From positions 198,761 through 262,760 of the forward strand of contig DF239023.1 of NCBI GenBank assembly GCA_000507305.1: DNA of 64,000 nt. Direction: 5' to 3'. The notes below the pieces were generated by a model. The model was given only the letters and a program-made list of their open reading frames with translations. It did not search any database and was not told the DNA's origin. The position numbers were made by a program, and so were the translations under genes. Origin of the DNA: Breviolum minutum Mf 1.05b.01. Lineage: Eukaryota > Sar > Dinophyceae > Suessiales > Symbiodiniaceae. Shown here piece by piece: positions 1 through 10,217 of the stretch; position 1 is the stretch's first letter; every line of letters begins with the position of its first letter.

Positions 1-49
<49 letters not shown>

Positions 50-140
50 CATGATGATGATGATGATGATGCTGATAAATATGATGATGGTGATGATGAT
101 GAATATGATGATAGTGATGAATATGATGATAATGATGAAT
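1..140. repeat. TGA/ATG trinucleotide microsatellite
   Basis: Near-pure TGA repeats for the first 70 bases, then interrupted copies (GATGATGGTGATGATGAATATG) to about 140. The repeat runs off the left edge. The frame that reads poly-methionine is an artefact of the repeat. Confidence 0.95.
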
Positions 141-496
141 TTGGGTTTCCTTTCACTCAAACCGTTCCCCTCACCCCTTCAGGAGAAGGCTGGAAGACCA
201 GGGAAACAAATTGGGGGCAAGTGAAGTGCGGCAACATTTCATACACCAAACCATGACAATAAATGGCATCTTGGTGGATTATCGGCAAGAAGGCTGAAAT
301 AAGATACCCATGTGAAACACTCCCGATCTACAAGTTGTTCGTTTTTTTTCAGAGCCCAGGCCCAGGTAGGTTTGATCACCGCCCAAGTGATAATACACAT
401 AATCACAGTACGCATCCAGTCATAAAACATGCACTCTAAACCGAAAACTTGTGCTTTTTTTCCGTGGTCCCCTTTTTACCCCCATCAGACCAACAT
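141..496. other. No feature recognised
   Basis: Unique-looking DNA with no convincing reading frame and no arm matching the other repeat families. Confidence 0.5.
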
Positions 497-606
497 CCTA
501 GGTCTACCTGCACTCCTAACCCTGCAAAAGTGAACGGTCTGTTGGGGCTGGGTCTTGGGGGTTCCTGTCATACCTCCTCACGTGGGTTTGGCGTTTGGAA
601 GCCTAG
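497..606. repeat. Inverted-repeat element, family M (CCTAGTCTTCC ends)
   Basis: Starts CCTAGGTCTACC and ends GGAAGCCTAGG, an imperfect inverted pair. The interior reads GTGAACGGTCTGTTGGG and TACCTCCTCACGTGGG, words that recur at 20.56, 35.87 and 8.52 kb. Diverged copy. Confidence 0.55.
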
Positions 607-685
607 GTAAAATGTTTTCTCACTAATTTATGTAGATTGCGTTTGAAATGTTTTCCACTTCTCCAGCTCTTCACGGCCGTCCGGT

Positions 686-914
686 CTTTGTGGGCCCCGA
701 GCCAATCGTTATACACGGAGTTATGGGGCCCCTAGAAATGGCTTTATAAATGGGTAACTGGGGTTATACCTAATGGGCAACTGGAGTTCTGTCACCACCC
801 CTTGAAATGGCAGGAAAAACATGGGTTTCACTGGTGATTTTTTTTTAAACCTCTATAAGCGGAGTTTTTTTTGGGACCCTACTTATAACTGTTTTTTTTG
901 AGGCCCACCATGTA
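686..914. repeat. Diverged family I element (GTGGGCCCC ends)
   Basis: Left arm CTTTGTGGGCCCC and right arm GAGGCCCACCATGTA bracket repeated TATAAATGGGTAACTGGGGTTAT words. Its left end also matches, inverted, the right end of the copy at 9.16-9.31 kb. Confidence 0.45.
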
Positions 915-999
915 CCCCTCCAATACAGCTGGTGTATCTACTTATAACTTACCCCAACATCACCCAGATTTGGGGTCAAATAGACCAAAAACATTTTAC

Positions 1000-1140
1000 T
1001 CCATTATACTGGTTGTTTAATAGGAATCCTTACAACTAGTGGTTTATGAAATATATGAAATAATCCCCATTTAACTGTGTAGGAATTCATCCCCAAAAAA
1101 TACCCTAAACAACTGTTTGGGCCCTTTTTTTTCGTTCACT
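1000..1140. repeat. Family J element (ACTGGTTG...CAACCAG)
   Basis: CCATTATACTGGTTGTTTAATAG at the left and CCTAAACAACTGTTTGGGCCC at the right form inverted ends about 110 bp apart. Better-preserved copies are at 27.7 and 41.3 kb. Confidence 0.55.
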
Positions 1141-1919
1141 TGCGACCAAGGTTCGAAAGTCATGACCCAAAATGGCCACCTTTTTGCGTGTCATCTCCTG
1201 ACTGTTCACCGCCACGCCGATCTGTTTAGATATGTCCCTACGGATTCCCTAGGGGATGCAAACACCTCACCGAAACTGATAATGGTTTCATGGTTGACCT
1301 AAAGGATCGATACGTTTAGTTTCGGGGATTGGGTCCACCCCAATCATCATCTGAGAAGAAAAAACAAAGTCAAATAACATCTCAACATAAACCAAAACAT
1401 CCGGAAATAATGTTTTGGTGATCTATTTGGGGAGGAGGGGCTGATATTTGCTCAGGGAATGTATATTTCAATTGGCTTATACGTTGGGGAATACCCGTGC
1501 CCACCAAGAGTGTACATCTGCAAGATTGATAGGAGTCAATTGACCAACAGGGAATTTTTGTCCCACGCATGGTGGCTGGGAGCCAGTTCCAATATGTTCC
1601 AATAGAATATAGGCTACCTTTTGACCCCCCAAAGCCCATTGCAAAATGATTCGTATCTTAAGCCGCGAAAATGTGGCTGAAAAAACGTTACAAAATGAAC
1701 GTCATTTACAGCAGTATGGAAAGCTATCATCCATTGCTCATTTGCTCATCACCAAGCACAGCCCAGAAAATCGCACAACCAAAAACCTGTCCAACAACAT
1801 GAAGGTTCTGGGTTCCCATGGCATTTCTACTATGTAAGACATATACATTTGTATTTTACCACCTTAACAAAAATCACACAACCAAACAAACCATTAAAAA
1901 CACCTATATCCAAAAAATC
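1141..1919. other. No feature recognised
   Basis: Moderately AT-rich DNA. The short open frames here (1,382-1,639 and 1,646-1,837) show no recognisable motif or coding bias. Confidence 0.4.
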
Positions 1920-2085
1920 CAAGTGTTCGGGTCTCAAGTGTTCGGACAACCCAACTCCTCCAAAAGCAAAGGTCCAGCAATGTCCCAAAGCCAAGTGAAG
2001 ATTGATGGTGCTCGAAGAACCGTGACCTTTCAGAGAAAGTTCAACATGGTGACATCTCAACCCCACTTTTTCACACCTGCTGAGG
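1920..2085 (+). CDS. Coding-like island, possible exon (unknown protein)
   Basis: The plus frame reads a polar, low-complexity-free peptide including SQSQVKIDGARRTVTFQRKF and stays open through 2,159. It ends just before a family M right arm, where a GAGGTGAGG donor-like sequence (about 2,081) would allow splicing. I do not recognise a family. A chance open frame of this length is possible. No partner exon was identified. Confidence 0.25.
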
Positions 2086-2162
2086 TGAGGCAAGGCCTTT
2101 CAGGGGGTCCAAACTCACACCGAACCTCACAAGGTATTCAGGGGATTTTGGAAGACTAGGGA
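2076..2162. repeat. Family M partial copy
   Basis: CACCTGCTGAGGTGA, GGGGTCCAAACTCACACC and the terminal GGAAGACTAGGG are the family M right half. The left terminal arm is missing or too diverged to place. Confidence 0.45.
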
Positions 2163-2790
2163 ATGGGTATATTAAACCCCTAACTGTAAGCTTGATGACC
2201 ACCCCTTACCACACGCTGAGGAATCGTTTGTACGTCCGAAGGGATTATATCTACAATCCTATGACCTGGGGATAGGATTTAGACCATCAATCCTACGAGA
2301 AATCGGGATAGTTCTGGATTCCTAGGGAAACGTTGTTTGATTGTACTTGGTGGCAAACATGCTAGTTGGTACACTCACCCCGGCCCAACATCCTCTCAGG
2401 TTTGGTGAGCCAGGATCCCCCACCGTGGCGGCCATCTCTGGATAGTGCCGGTTGATCGCTTTCGCGAACCTTGCGACATGGTGATTGAACTCAACTCAAC
2501 TCAACTTCTTGTGGGCCCAAGAATTGACAAGTTTGCCAAGGAAAAGATGGGGGCTTAAAATACATCTGGAATTGTGTGGCATGTAGACAATAAAGAACGG
2601 TAAACATGCCTGTAGTAGAGCCGACACCCTCAAAACTTCCTTCATCTTCGCTAGTTTTTGGATGTTTTTGGTTTGTTTGGGGCGGCAAAATTTTCGACTA
2701 TCTCCTCGCGGTCGAATTCTGGAACTTCACGAGAAGTAAACTAAGATTCGGAAACACGACCGTGAACAAATAATCCATACAAAGCAAAAC
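2163..2790. other. Mostly unassigned; diverged family P copy at 2,222-2,327
   Basis: GTACGTCCGAAGGGATTATAT ... GGATTCCTAGGGAA resembles the GGTATGTCC ... GGATTCTTAGGG layout of family P. Nothing else is recognisable. Confidence 0.3.
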
Positions 2791-2888
2791 CTGTTGGTGG
2801 TTGAACCACCCATCTGAAAAATAATAGTCAAAATGGGAATCTTCCCCAATTTTCGGGGTGAACATACAAAATATCTGAAACCACCTAG
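2791..2888. repeat. Family D element (GTTGGTGGTTTC...GAAACCACC)
   Basis: GTTGGTGGTTGAACCACCC, then CATCTGAAAAATAATAGTCAAAATGGG, a CCCCAATTTTCGGGG mini-hairpin and ATCTGAAACCACCTAG. The open frame of the USP-like fragment reads straight through this element, so its last 80 or so residues are repeat-derived. Confidence 0.7.
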
Positions 2889-2999
2889 AAAACCATGAGA
2901 AAAATGTAAATTCACCGCTTTTGAACTCCAAGATGGAGGTGGATGGTTCAGACGAGTTTCCTGTTCTTCCCTTGGATGATTTTTAGGTTCCAGTCGTTG

Positions 3000-3500
3000 A
3001 TTTGCAGGAGCGTATCCCATTTCATCATGGGGAGTTGATACAGATTCCAAGAATATTGCATCAATAGGTGGAATGAGAAATAGTAGCTCAATCTGCCAAT
3101 TGGAGGGAAACAAAATCTGAGTATATGTCTTGACTTCATCCAGTCCCATCCTCCGGTCCAGATGAACGGCAATGGCGCGACCTGCAATGACAAAGGACTG
3201 CTGTAAGCCCTCTTCATCATGCCATTTGGAAATCAAATGTTGAAAGTTGTCATGACCTGCATGGGAAGTGGAAATCGTCAAGGTGAGCCATTTTGATCCT
3301 CTGTGCTGCAAAGCTTCAAGTGATATATCACCACTTGCCCATTTTGGACATGTTTGTCCTCCCCAAAAGGTCGGCTTCAACACCGACAAGACATAATCAA
3401 GAAATTCCCTCACATCGTGCTGTCTATTCAGCGGATGTTCTTGTCCCCAGCTGTTCCAAAGTGGAACAAAGATTGGAAGTTGTGGCAGCAATATAGGCAT
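3000..3500 (-). CDS. Ubiquitin-specific-protease-like fragment (exon or pseudogene)
   Basis: An ATG-initiated minus-strand frame from 3,500 encodes QHDVREFLDYVLSVLKP, which matches the shape of the Q(Q/H)DxxEF(L) box that follows the catalytic Cys region of peptidase C19 deubiquitinases. It continues with LISKWHDEEGLQQSFVIAG and AIAVHLDRRMG, resembling the segment before the catalytic His. The Cys box itself (upstream) and a clear GHY/His box are absent: a degraded counterpart may be HDEMGYAPAN. Family members are usually several hundred residues, so this is a partial copy, either one exon of an intron-containing gene or a dead fragment. The frame remains open to 2,727 but only by reading repeat DNA. 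An in-frame TGA lies a few codons upstream of the ATG. Assignment rests on motif recall. Confidence 0.45.
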
Positions 3501-3559
3501 AGGAGTGGCTGTTGTGTGAATTCATATCCCTGTTTCCCCCTGGGTAGTACTGTTACTAC

Positions 3560-3667
3560 TACTGTTGATGTAAGAAATCCGAAACAAACACCTGGGATGT
3601 ATAAAACTCCGAAAATAATGGGATAAACTACGTATCAAGTGGTGCAGGATTTCTTTCATCAACAGTA
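3560..3667. repeat. Family L element (CTGTTGATGG...CCATCAACAG)
   Basis: TACTGTTGATGTAAGAAATCC at the left and GGATTTCTTTCATCAACAGTA at the right are near-perfect inverted ends. The interior holds GGGATAAACTACGTATCAAG. Confidence 0.8.
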
Positions 3668-3805
3668 TCAACCCCCATAAGACCCCAAACGTTTCCAGGT
3701 ATGTTTCTTCTCATGTGATTCGGGCGAGGCTTAGGAAGGAATACGATCAAACAAACTTTTGAAGAAGGAAAATTTGCACTCATAGGATCCATCCATTATG
3801 GCTGA

Positions 3806-3942
3806 TCAACCAACCCCCCCTTCACTAATGTACCCCCCCCCAGAAATAAGGCCTTATTAAACCACCAGGTGGTCATTTAATCAGGCCTTCGAGAAAGGGC
3901 CTTTCCTTATTTCTTGGGGTGGCATTGTGAGGGTCCCACTAG
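3806..3942. repeat. Family R element (AGAAATAAGGCCTTA)
   Basis: Left half has CAACCAACCCCCCC and CCCCAGAAATAAGGCCTTAT. The right half has CCTTATTTCTTGGGGTGGC, its inverted counterpart, around a central ACCACCAGGTGGT palindrome. Confidence 0.6.
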
Positions 3943-4583
3943 ATTGCCATGACATCTATATATGTTATGTTTTCACTTGGCTTCTTCAATTGACACAAAC
4001 TGGAAAGGATCGATGGCGCAATTCCCATGTAGTGTTTTCATCACGGCTTCCTTTTGTGGCCACCTTTTGGGAGTTGAATCACACCGTTTTGCTTGTGGCC
4101 CCCTTTCCACATTTTTGTGGCAAATGGAGGCAAACATGTACAAATCCTGGGTGGATGATAAAATTGCATCCTGTGAAGGGAGACAACCCAAGTGAAAAAT
4201 TGTCTATATCTTAGTTCCCTGGAACATCAAGTCATATATATATAATATATCCATATCTACTTATAATATTTATATATACATATACATACTCTTTATATCA
4301 TATAAATAGCTTCCCACCAAACAGTTCGGGGGCATTTAGCCAACGAACACAAACCTGACTTTTATTTTCAAGCCAACCAAGGCACGTCTGAAGAACAGAA
4401 AGATGTTGAAGCCAAGAGAAGGACACGCCCTCGATATCCACAATGCAAGCAAGTTTGACCTCGGTCGATATCCAAAAAAAGTCCGGGATGATTCAACCTT
4501 ACCCAAAGGATCCAGGGGACTGGAATATTTACTTACATTTACTATAAACAAATCAACCTAGATGTTGGTGAGTGTACCATACA
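3943..4583. other. No gene; AT-rich tract at 4,222-4,312
   Basis: 4,222-4,312 is a TATATA/ATATATCC-rich stretch. The remaining sequence has open frames without recognisable content. Confidence 0.4.
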
Positions 4584-4694
4584 TGGTGGTTTCAACCCGG
4601 TTGAACCAACCCATCTGAAATATATTAGTCAAATTGGATCATTTCACCAAAACTCATGTTAAAAATCAAAAAGAACAACATTTGAAACCACCAC
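4584..4694. repeat. Family D element
   Basis: TGGTGGTTTCAACCC / TTTGAAACCACCA inverted ends. Interior ATTAGTCAAATTGGATCATTT matches the copies at 8.9 and 33.4 kb. It carries about 10 bp of extra GGTTGAACCAACCC near the left arm. Confidence 0.7.
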
Positions 4695-5197
4695 AAAAAG
4701 TAACATCTTGGAGTTCTCCAACTATATAACCCTAAACCATCCTAAACCGACCTTCCAACCAACCAAGTCAACCTTTAACAAACCCACCGTTCGAAACCAA
4801 GCTCAAGTGGCGAGTTGTTTCCGCCGTTGTGAAATTTCTCGACAAAGTTGAAAGGTTTGTTCCACCATAAAAATCCATGGCTCCATCAAGTCCTGAAAAC
4901 GGTTGGTGAAGGATGGTGGGGAGGGAGCAGTTGGGGTTCACCACACCACTGGAAGGATAGTCACTACCAACCGAAAAACCAGGGTCAAATTTATGGTAGT
5001 TTATCTCATTATCTATAAAAAACCAGGGTAAACCAACTGTAGAAACTTATAGAAACTACCAGGCTGGGATAAACTAGCAATCTCAACCGGTGCAGGAGTC
5101 CTTCCATCAAGTCCTACGTCCAGTTGTGCCACGGGGTCTTCGAGATCTTTAAAAGGGAAACTAAAAAACAAAAAGGAGAAAAACGCAAATAGAACAG
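4695..5197. other. Unassigned; decayed family L right half near 5,066-5,112
   Basis: GGGATAAACTAGCAATCTCAACC and GGTGCAGGAGTCCTTCCATCAA correspond to the right half of family L. The left half is not evident. Confidence 0.35.
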
Positions 5198-5199
5198 CG

Positions 5200-5251
<52 letters not shown>

Positions 5252-5345
5252 ACACAAACACAAACACAAACACAAACACAAACACAAAAATATATATAAA
5301 ACACATATATATATATATAATATATATATAACACATATAACACCT
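5198..5345. repeat. Compound microsatellite: CAA, then CAAACA, then AT
   Basis: About sixteen ACA units, five ACAAAC units and a TATATA run follow in order. Long minus-strand frames with poly-Val or poly-Cys arise only from this repeat. Confidence 0.95.
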
Positions 5346-5509
5346 TATAATCAAATTGAAAACCATGACTTCAACAACCAAAAACAAAACAACGGTGCCC
5401 AACTGCCGCGTTGCGTTGCCTCGACCAAATCTTCACGAACTGCACCATCCAAGTCAAAAGCACCAAGGCGGAGAACTAAGACCTGGATGGGCCCCAATGG
5501 TGGGAACCC

Positions 5510-5655
5510 TACTTGGAGGATCATCCCAGTTAGTAAGTGGGTAGTAACCCCCATTTATAAGCCATTTAGGCCATTTGGAAGGGGAACATCCCTAGTTAGG
5601 GGACTTATTAACCATGGTTATCAACTACTTACTAACTGGGATGATCCTCCAAGTA
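5510..5655. repeat. Family C element (CTTGGAGGATCATCCC), well preserved
   Basis: TACTTGGAGGATCATCCCAG and CTGGGATGATCCTCCAAGTA are exact inverted ends. Inner arms AGTTAGTAAGTGGG and ACTACTTACTAACT continue the pairing. The interior has TTATAAGCCATTTAGGCCAT and CTAGTTAGGGGACTTA. Confidence 0.9.
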
Positions 5656-5883
5656 TAGGAAATTCCTATAGAATCACCCTATATAGTGACATAGTGGGCA
5701 TTGAAGGGTTAAACAAAACCCCAAGAATCCCTACAAAACACCAGCTAAATACCATGGGTACACGTACGTTAGGGGATACATGGGGAATAGGATCCATGTA
5801 TGTTAAATTAATTTGGGAATGGGAATGGGAATACATGGGGTTGCTGAAGACATGGGGGTGCTTGATCTGGCCAACAAAAACAA

Positions 5884-5996
5884 TATTTCACCAACATAGG
5901 TTTCACTGAAATAGCCGGGGATTTCCTTTACTAAACCACCATGGTATGGGGACCAGGTCGTGCGAGGTCGCTATATTTGACCAGATGTTTGGTATA
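5884..5996. repeat. Family K element (ATTTCACCAACATAG...TTTGACCAGAT)
   Basis: Carries the diagnostic order TTTCACTGAAATAGCCGGGG, ATTTCCTTTACTAAACCACC, GGTCGTGCGAGGTCGCTATA, TTTGACCAGAT. Confidence 0.7.
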
Positions 5997-6189
5997 TTAC
6001 TTTACCTACATTTAGCTTAAAATGGGCCGAAAATACATGAGTTACCTATGCTCATATCAATCAGCTAGTTTCAGTGAGGGTAACTAGTTACAGTAGTAAG
6101 TCGGGTGAAGCCGTTCGCCTACAAAAGGACTTATCTTAATCAACTTACAGGGGGACTCAATATCCCAAAATTTACAAGGTTTTATCACC

Positions 6190-6262
6190 AAAAATTCAGG
6201 TACCTAAAATGGAGGTACTGAACCTTATTTTTGGCTATTTTGGGGCTTTGTTTTTTCCCTCA
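6190..6262. repeat. Dispersed repeat S (CAGGTACCTAAAAT)
   Basis: CAGGTACCTAAAATGGAGGTACTGAACCTTATTTTTGGC is repeated at 48.54-48.61 kb with small insertions. Confidence 0.6.
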
Positions 6263-6487
6263 AATCACCTTTAATCAACCTCGCCTAAAAAATTATAGGT
6301 CAAACGGTCCACTCAGTGGGTCCGGGACTGGATGTCTCAGAAAGTGAGTAAAAGTTACTGTGATGTGCATGGTATTGTAACTTTTACCTACAAAAAATGA
6401 CCTCTGGTTGTTTAGGGTATCAAAAGGATGATATTAATGATACTACCCAGATATATAGGGATGATAAGAAGGCATTACAAGGATCCC

Positions 6488-6624
6488 TACTGGGATGTCC
6501 ATGGTACTTAGTAACTGGGTTATAAATGTTATAACCCCTATATAAATAGATTGTAAGTCCCTTAAGTAGGTTATAAGCCAACTTACTAACAATCGTTACG
6601 ATCACTTCCATGGACATCCAAGTA
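6488..6624. repeat. Family A element (GGATGTCC ... TTAGTAAC)
   Basis: TACTGGGATGTCCATGGTAC at the left, ACTTCCATGGACATCCAAGTA at the right. Interior GGGTTATAA and CTATATAAATAG words are those of the A/H group. Confidence 0.85.
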
Positions 6625-6875
6625 GTAAAAGGGACCGGTGCTTTCCATGAATCATTCGAATGATAAAAATAGAACAAACATCGGATCCATGGGACTGGTA
6701 TATGTACCCACATTTGGCAAAAAAATGGGATGATCCTCCAAGTGGGTCTGGTTTCATGGATACAAACAACTGCTTGGATGTCCCAGGAAGTTAGTAAAAA
6801 GTTTGTAACACACTCGATGTCCGCCACACAAATTCAGCGTGAACACGAAAATGGATTTGCCGCCAATCCAATCCT

Positions 6876-6975
6876 ACAGCATCCATGTATGGTATATTTA
6901 CCTGCATTTCCCATGTGTTGCCATTAAAAACAGCCAAATGTATATAGATATACCATACCTAGATTCTATGGGGCA
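6876..6975. repeat. Family G element (GGATCCATGTATGGTATATT palindrome)
   Basis: CATCCATGTATGGTATATTTACC pairs with GATATACCATACCTAGATTCTATGGGG around a diverged centre. Confidence 0.65.
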
Positions 6976-7877
6976 TAGCACCCCTAAATTCACTGTTGAA
7001 CATGTGAGGCTTGGCGGCCTCCAAACACTGGAGGAGCTTTCTGGACCCTAAAAAGGATACCCAAAAGACCAAACCTGAGCAGGTATGACTAGAAAAACTT
7101 TGGGATAAGCAAAAAAACTGTTTTTTTGGAGACTAACAAGTTGAACATATATTTAGTAATTTATATACACATATCTGGTCAATGTTATGATGTTTCAATG
7201 TTTCGGGACAATTCGGGACCGTTTACTATGTAGCTTACTTGACAGCTCAGTACCCTTATGCATCAGGGTTAAGGGCCTTTTTGTCAAACTGTTCTATAAT
7301 TGTTATACATATATATTATATATATATATATATATATCCTACAAGTCCAAGACAAAATATCCTGGGTAATTTTTCATCCCCCTATGAAACAGCAATGTAT
7401 TCACCACGGGTCAATTTTGAAAAAAATGCTCAGGTCTTCCTAGTTAACCACACTTAGCCAATGGACCCTGAAATAAAAGCTTGAACTTCTTCCCTACTAA
7501 ATATGTAATGCCAAAATATGCCAACAAGGTTAAAGTTTAGCCATTGGCCAAGTAAGTAACAAACATATCACATCGAAACGAAAGCCGGCCCAGAGCACTT
7601 GCGTAGGTACTTGGATATACCCAATTTATAAGGGTATTACCGTATTACCCATTGATCCTAACCATTGATCCTAACTTCCAACATTCCTTCCAACGGGACA
7701 ATGCAAGGATCGCCTCAGCCATTCAACCCAACCACCAAACAACCCCGAGACACCGGTCCACCATGGTGGCAAGTTTTCGCATCTACGCAGCGACCAAAAA
7801 AATAGGCTTCCAACGACTGGGCTCGGGCCTGAGGCGAAGGTCCTAGATGCGACGAATAGGAAGATGATTTGCCTACC
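6976..7877. other. No gene; family M fragment and AT runs
   Basis: 7,070-7,095 has AAACCTGAGCAGGTATGACT (family M half). 7,301-7,340 is TATATATA. 7,600-7,690 has scattered TTGATCCTAACTTCCAACGGG words of family B. Confidence 0.4.
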
Positions 7878-7984
7878 TACACCCCGGAAATTTAACAGCT
7901 CGCCCCTGAAAATTGATGATTGGAAGATTAGTTTCCTTTTGGGATTGCCTATTTTTAGGGGCTATGTTAAATTTCTGGGGTGTA
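7878..7984. repeat. Family E element (TACACCCC...GGGGTGTA)
   Basis: TACACCCCGGAAATTTAACA pairs with TGTTAAATTTCTGGGGTGTA. Inner CGCCCCTGAAAAT pairs with ATTTTTAGGGGC. Confidence 0.85.
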
Positions 7985-8284
7985 GTTGGTGGGTGGTTCC
8001 GTTCCCCAACCCAATTTGAAAAAAATAGCCGAAAACGTCAAAATGGGAAGATTTCTTGCCCAAGTAGTGTTGAAATTAAACAAAAGGAAACCACCACCCA
8101 GCTACATTTACCACAGATTTAAGCCAAATATCAGCAAAGTCATTGCGGAATCTTTTGCTAGCATTTTCTTAGCCAAGATGCTGTCTGCGGCTGCCAAATC
8201 CACTGCTTTGGTTCAGATTGGCTGCCTGGAGTGTTTTGGGGAAATTTTTTTGAAGCACCAATTTTGTGAAGGATTTTGCTGGGA

Positions 8285-8388
8285 TACCCTCCCTGAAACA
8301 AACAGTTCGCACCTGAAAAGGCCAAAATTGCCCCGAAAAGGAAAGCCTAGTATTTTTCAGAGGCAATTTGTTAGTTTCAGGGAGTGTA
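8285..8388. repeat. Family F element (TACCCTCCCTGAAAC...)
   Basis: TACCCTCCCTGAAACAAACA at the left, TTGTTAGTTTCAGGGAGTGTA at the right. Inner arms share TGAAAA and TTTTTCA. Confidence 0.85.
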
Positions 8389-8626
8389 ATCGTACACACA
8401 ATGATATGGGCTTTCGTTGGGAGACATATTTGGCACCAATTTTTACGGGGATTAATCCCAAATGGGCAAGGTTCAAAACACTGGAATGACATGAACCATG
8501 CCCTAGACATCCAGTCATACCTTCTGAGGTGAACGGTGTTTGATTGGTATGTTTTTGGGGTCCAAATGCCACTTTCGGTGGCCATGGATGTCCATGGCTG
8601 GTTTGCATCTCCACATAACTGGGTAA

Positions 8627-8782
8627 TACTTGGAGGATGGTACCCCACTTAGGATACGTGATTGGTGATTCAGGGGGTAAACCAACCCATTTATAACCAG
8701 ACTAACCCTATCCTTAGAGGAGAACAACTGACAACTAACCATGGTTATGAACCACTTACTAAGTTGGATGATCCACCAACCA
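8627..8782. repeat. Family C element, diverged
   Basis: TACTTGGAGGATGGTACCCCA at the left, AAGTTGGATGATCCACCAAC at the right. Internal CCATTTATAACCAGACTAACC is shared with the copies at 30.3 and 38.1 kb. Confidence 0.7.
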
Positions 8783-8930
8783 GGGGCCCTTGACCACTGC
8801 TCAAATCATTTCTCATGTAAAGAGGGGGGGTATCTAAGCTAGTCATTTAGGGTATGGCTAATGAACAAACATGTCACCATAACAAAGGAGCCACATAGAA
8901 GGAATCAACAAAAACATAACTAGCAGGTGG

Positions 8931-9020
8931 TTGAACCACCCCATCTGAAAAATAAGTCAAATTGGACCATTTCACCAAAGTTCGGGGTGAAAATAAACAG
9001 CATTTGAAACCACCACCTAG
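8931..9020. repeat. Family D element
   Basis: TAGCAGGTGGTTGAACCACCCC ... GTTCGGGGTGAAAATAAAC ... TTTGAAACCACCACCTAG. A classic full copy of about 90 bp. Confidence 0.75.
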
Positions 9021-9154
9021 ATAACAACCCTAGTCTTCCAAATGCCTAAACTCCCGAAACTTAACATATCCCCTAAAAAAGCTACTTTCCTCTTGAAATG
9101 GTCCCTTTACAGGGGCGAACTGCTAAACTTCAGCTGCTTTCTTCATTGCTCATG

Positions 9155-9307
9155 CAAAGTGGGGCCCCATCACCGGTTGTAAGGAGGGGCCCATAACTCC
9201 ACTGATAGGGATTATAAACCTCCGTTAACCAATTATTTGGGCAATTTATAGGAGTGAACTAACTCCATTTATAACGATCGACGATCGGCTCGGGGCCCAT
9301 CTTGTGA
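9155..9307. repeat. Family I element, diverged
   Basis: AAAGTGGGGCCCCAT and CTCGGGGCCCATCTTGTG are the ends. The interior has three TATAA/TTATAGG words and ends CGATCGACGATCGGCTCGG, the inverse of the left end at 0.69 kb. Confidence 0.5.
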
Positions 9308-9482
9308 CCGTCTTTATACAAAGCCGCTGAATCAAACCAAGATGCTCCAGTAGCCCCAGCGTCTCATGATGTTCTCAATATTCACCTGACATGCCAAGAT
9401 GTGGAGAAAGCAAGCAGCGACTCGACCTTTTCCCGTGGATTCTCTTACAAGCACACTGCTTGTTTAATTATAATTCAATGGT

Positions 9483-9573
9483 TACACCCCCAAACTTTAA
9501 CATAGCCCCTGAAAATGGAAAGTACTCTTCCAACCATCGTTCTTCAGGGGCAATGTTAATTTTTGGGGGTGTA
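9483..9573. repeat. Family E element, short well-paired copy
   Basis: TACACCCCCAAACTTTAACA pairs with ATGTTAATTTTTGGGGGTGTA. Inner GCCCCTGAA pairs with TTCAGGGGC. Confidence 0.85.
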
Positions 9574-9675
9574 GTTCATGGTGCAACTTGCTTTTTGTCT
9601 ATTCGCCTGTAATCCAAAACCACGAACCAAAAACCCACCAAATTTAACCATTAGCTAAAGTGATTAAATCTCCTC

Positions 9676-9770
9676 TAGTTGCTATTGTTCAACCTATCTG
9701 AAAAATATTCGTCAAATTGGATCACTTCCCCAAGTAGGGGAAAAAAGAAAAACATATCTGAAACCACCTA
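9676..9770. repeat. Family D element, left arm decayed
   Basis: Left end TAGTTGCTATTGTTCAACC is diverged. Interior TGAAAAATATTCGTCAAATTGG and right end TCTGAAACCACCTA are typical. Confidence 0.6.
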
Positions 9771-9887
9771 TGGGTGGGAGGTTGGTACTTCTGCACTTAT
9801 AAGTTACTTTTATATCCTACTTATCTTGCACTTAGGTCAGGGTACACTTATACAACTTGTCAACTTATAAGTAACTTACAAGTACAC

Positions 9888-10005
9888 TATCCCTGAGGAT
9901 CCAGGTATGTCCTAAGGAAGGTGTTACACCTAAAATCCTACTCTGCGGATGGGTTTGGAACCCAAAAAATCCTACACTTGAAATGGGTTTGGATTCTTAG
10001 GGTAT
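9888..10005. repeat. Family P element (CCTGAGGATCCAGG...GGATTCTTAGGG)
   Basis: CTATCCCTGAGGATCCAGG pairs with TTTGGATTCTTAGGGTATA. The interior alternates TACACCTAAAATCCTAC and GGGTTTGGAACCC. Its right end abuts the next element and shares the TA. Confidence 0.7.
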
Positions 10006-10108
10006 ACGGTTGATGGAAGAAATCCTGCACCACCTGGGATACATAAACCTTGTAAATAATGGGATAAACTATATATCAACTGGTGCAGGATTTCTTCCAT
10101 CAACAGTA
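10004..10108. repeat. Family L element
   Basis: TACGGTTGATGGAAGAAATCC and GGATTTCTTCCATCAACAGTA are the ends. The inner arms CTGCACCA and TGGTGCAG also pair. Confidence 0.9.
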
Positions 10109-10147
10109 GTCTGCACCTCCAAACAAAATTGGCTTCACTAACATATC

Positions 10148-10217
10148 CCACCTCTTCTCTCCATGCACGTGACTCTTCTAACCTCGTCTTGGCATCCTCC
10201 AAGTTCTCCGGTCGCCC
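10148..10217 (-). CDS. Coding-like island, possible short exon (coiled-coil-like)
   Basis: One minus frame encodes ENLEDAKTRLEESRAWREE, strongly helical and charged, unlike the surrounding DNA. It is bracketed by an acceptor-like CCACCAG and a donor-like GAG/GTGGG, so a spliced exon of about 70 nt is plausible. No family is recognised. The alternative is a chance frame in a GC-richer patch. Confidence 0.3.

Noticed and set aside
3-224. 73-codon frame beginning with poly-methionine
   Set aside because: It is produced entirely by the ATG microsatellite.
5013-5402. 129-codon minus frame with a long poly-valine run
   Set aside because: It reads through the CAA microsatellite. No protein-like sequence lies on either side.
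8169-8648. 159-codon minus frame
   Set aside because: It reads across a family F element and fragments of families M and C, with no motif.
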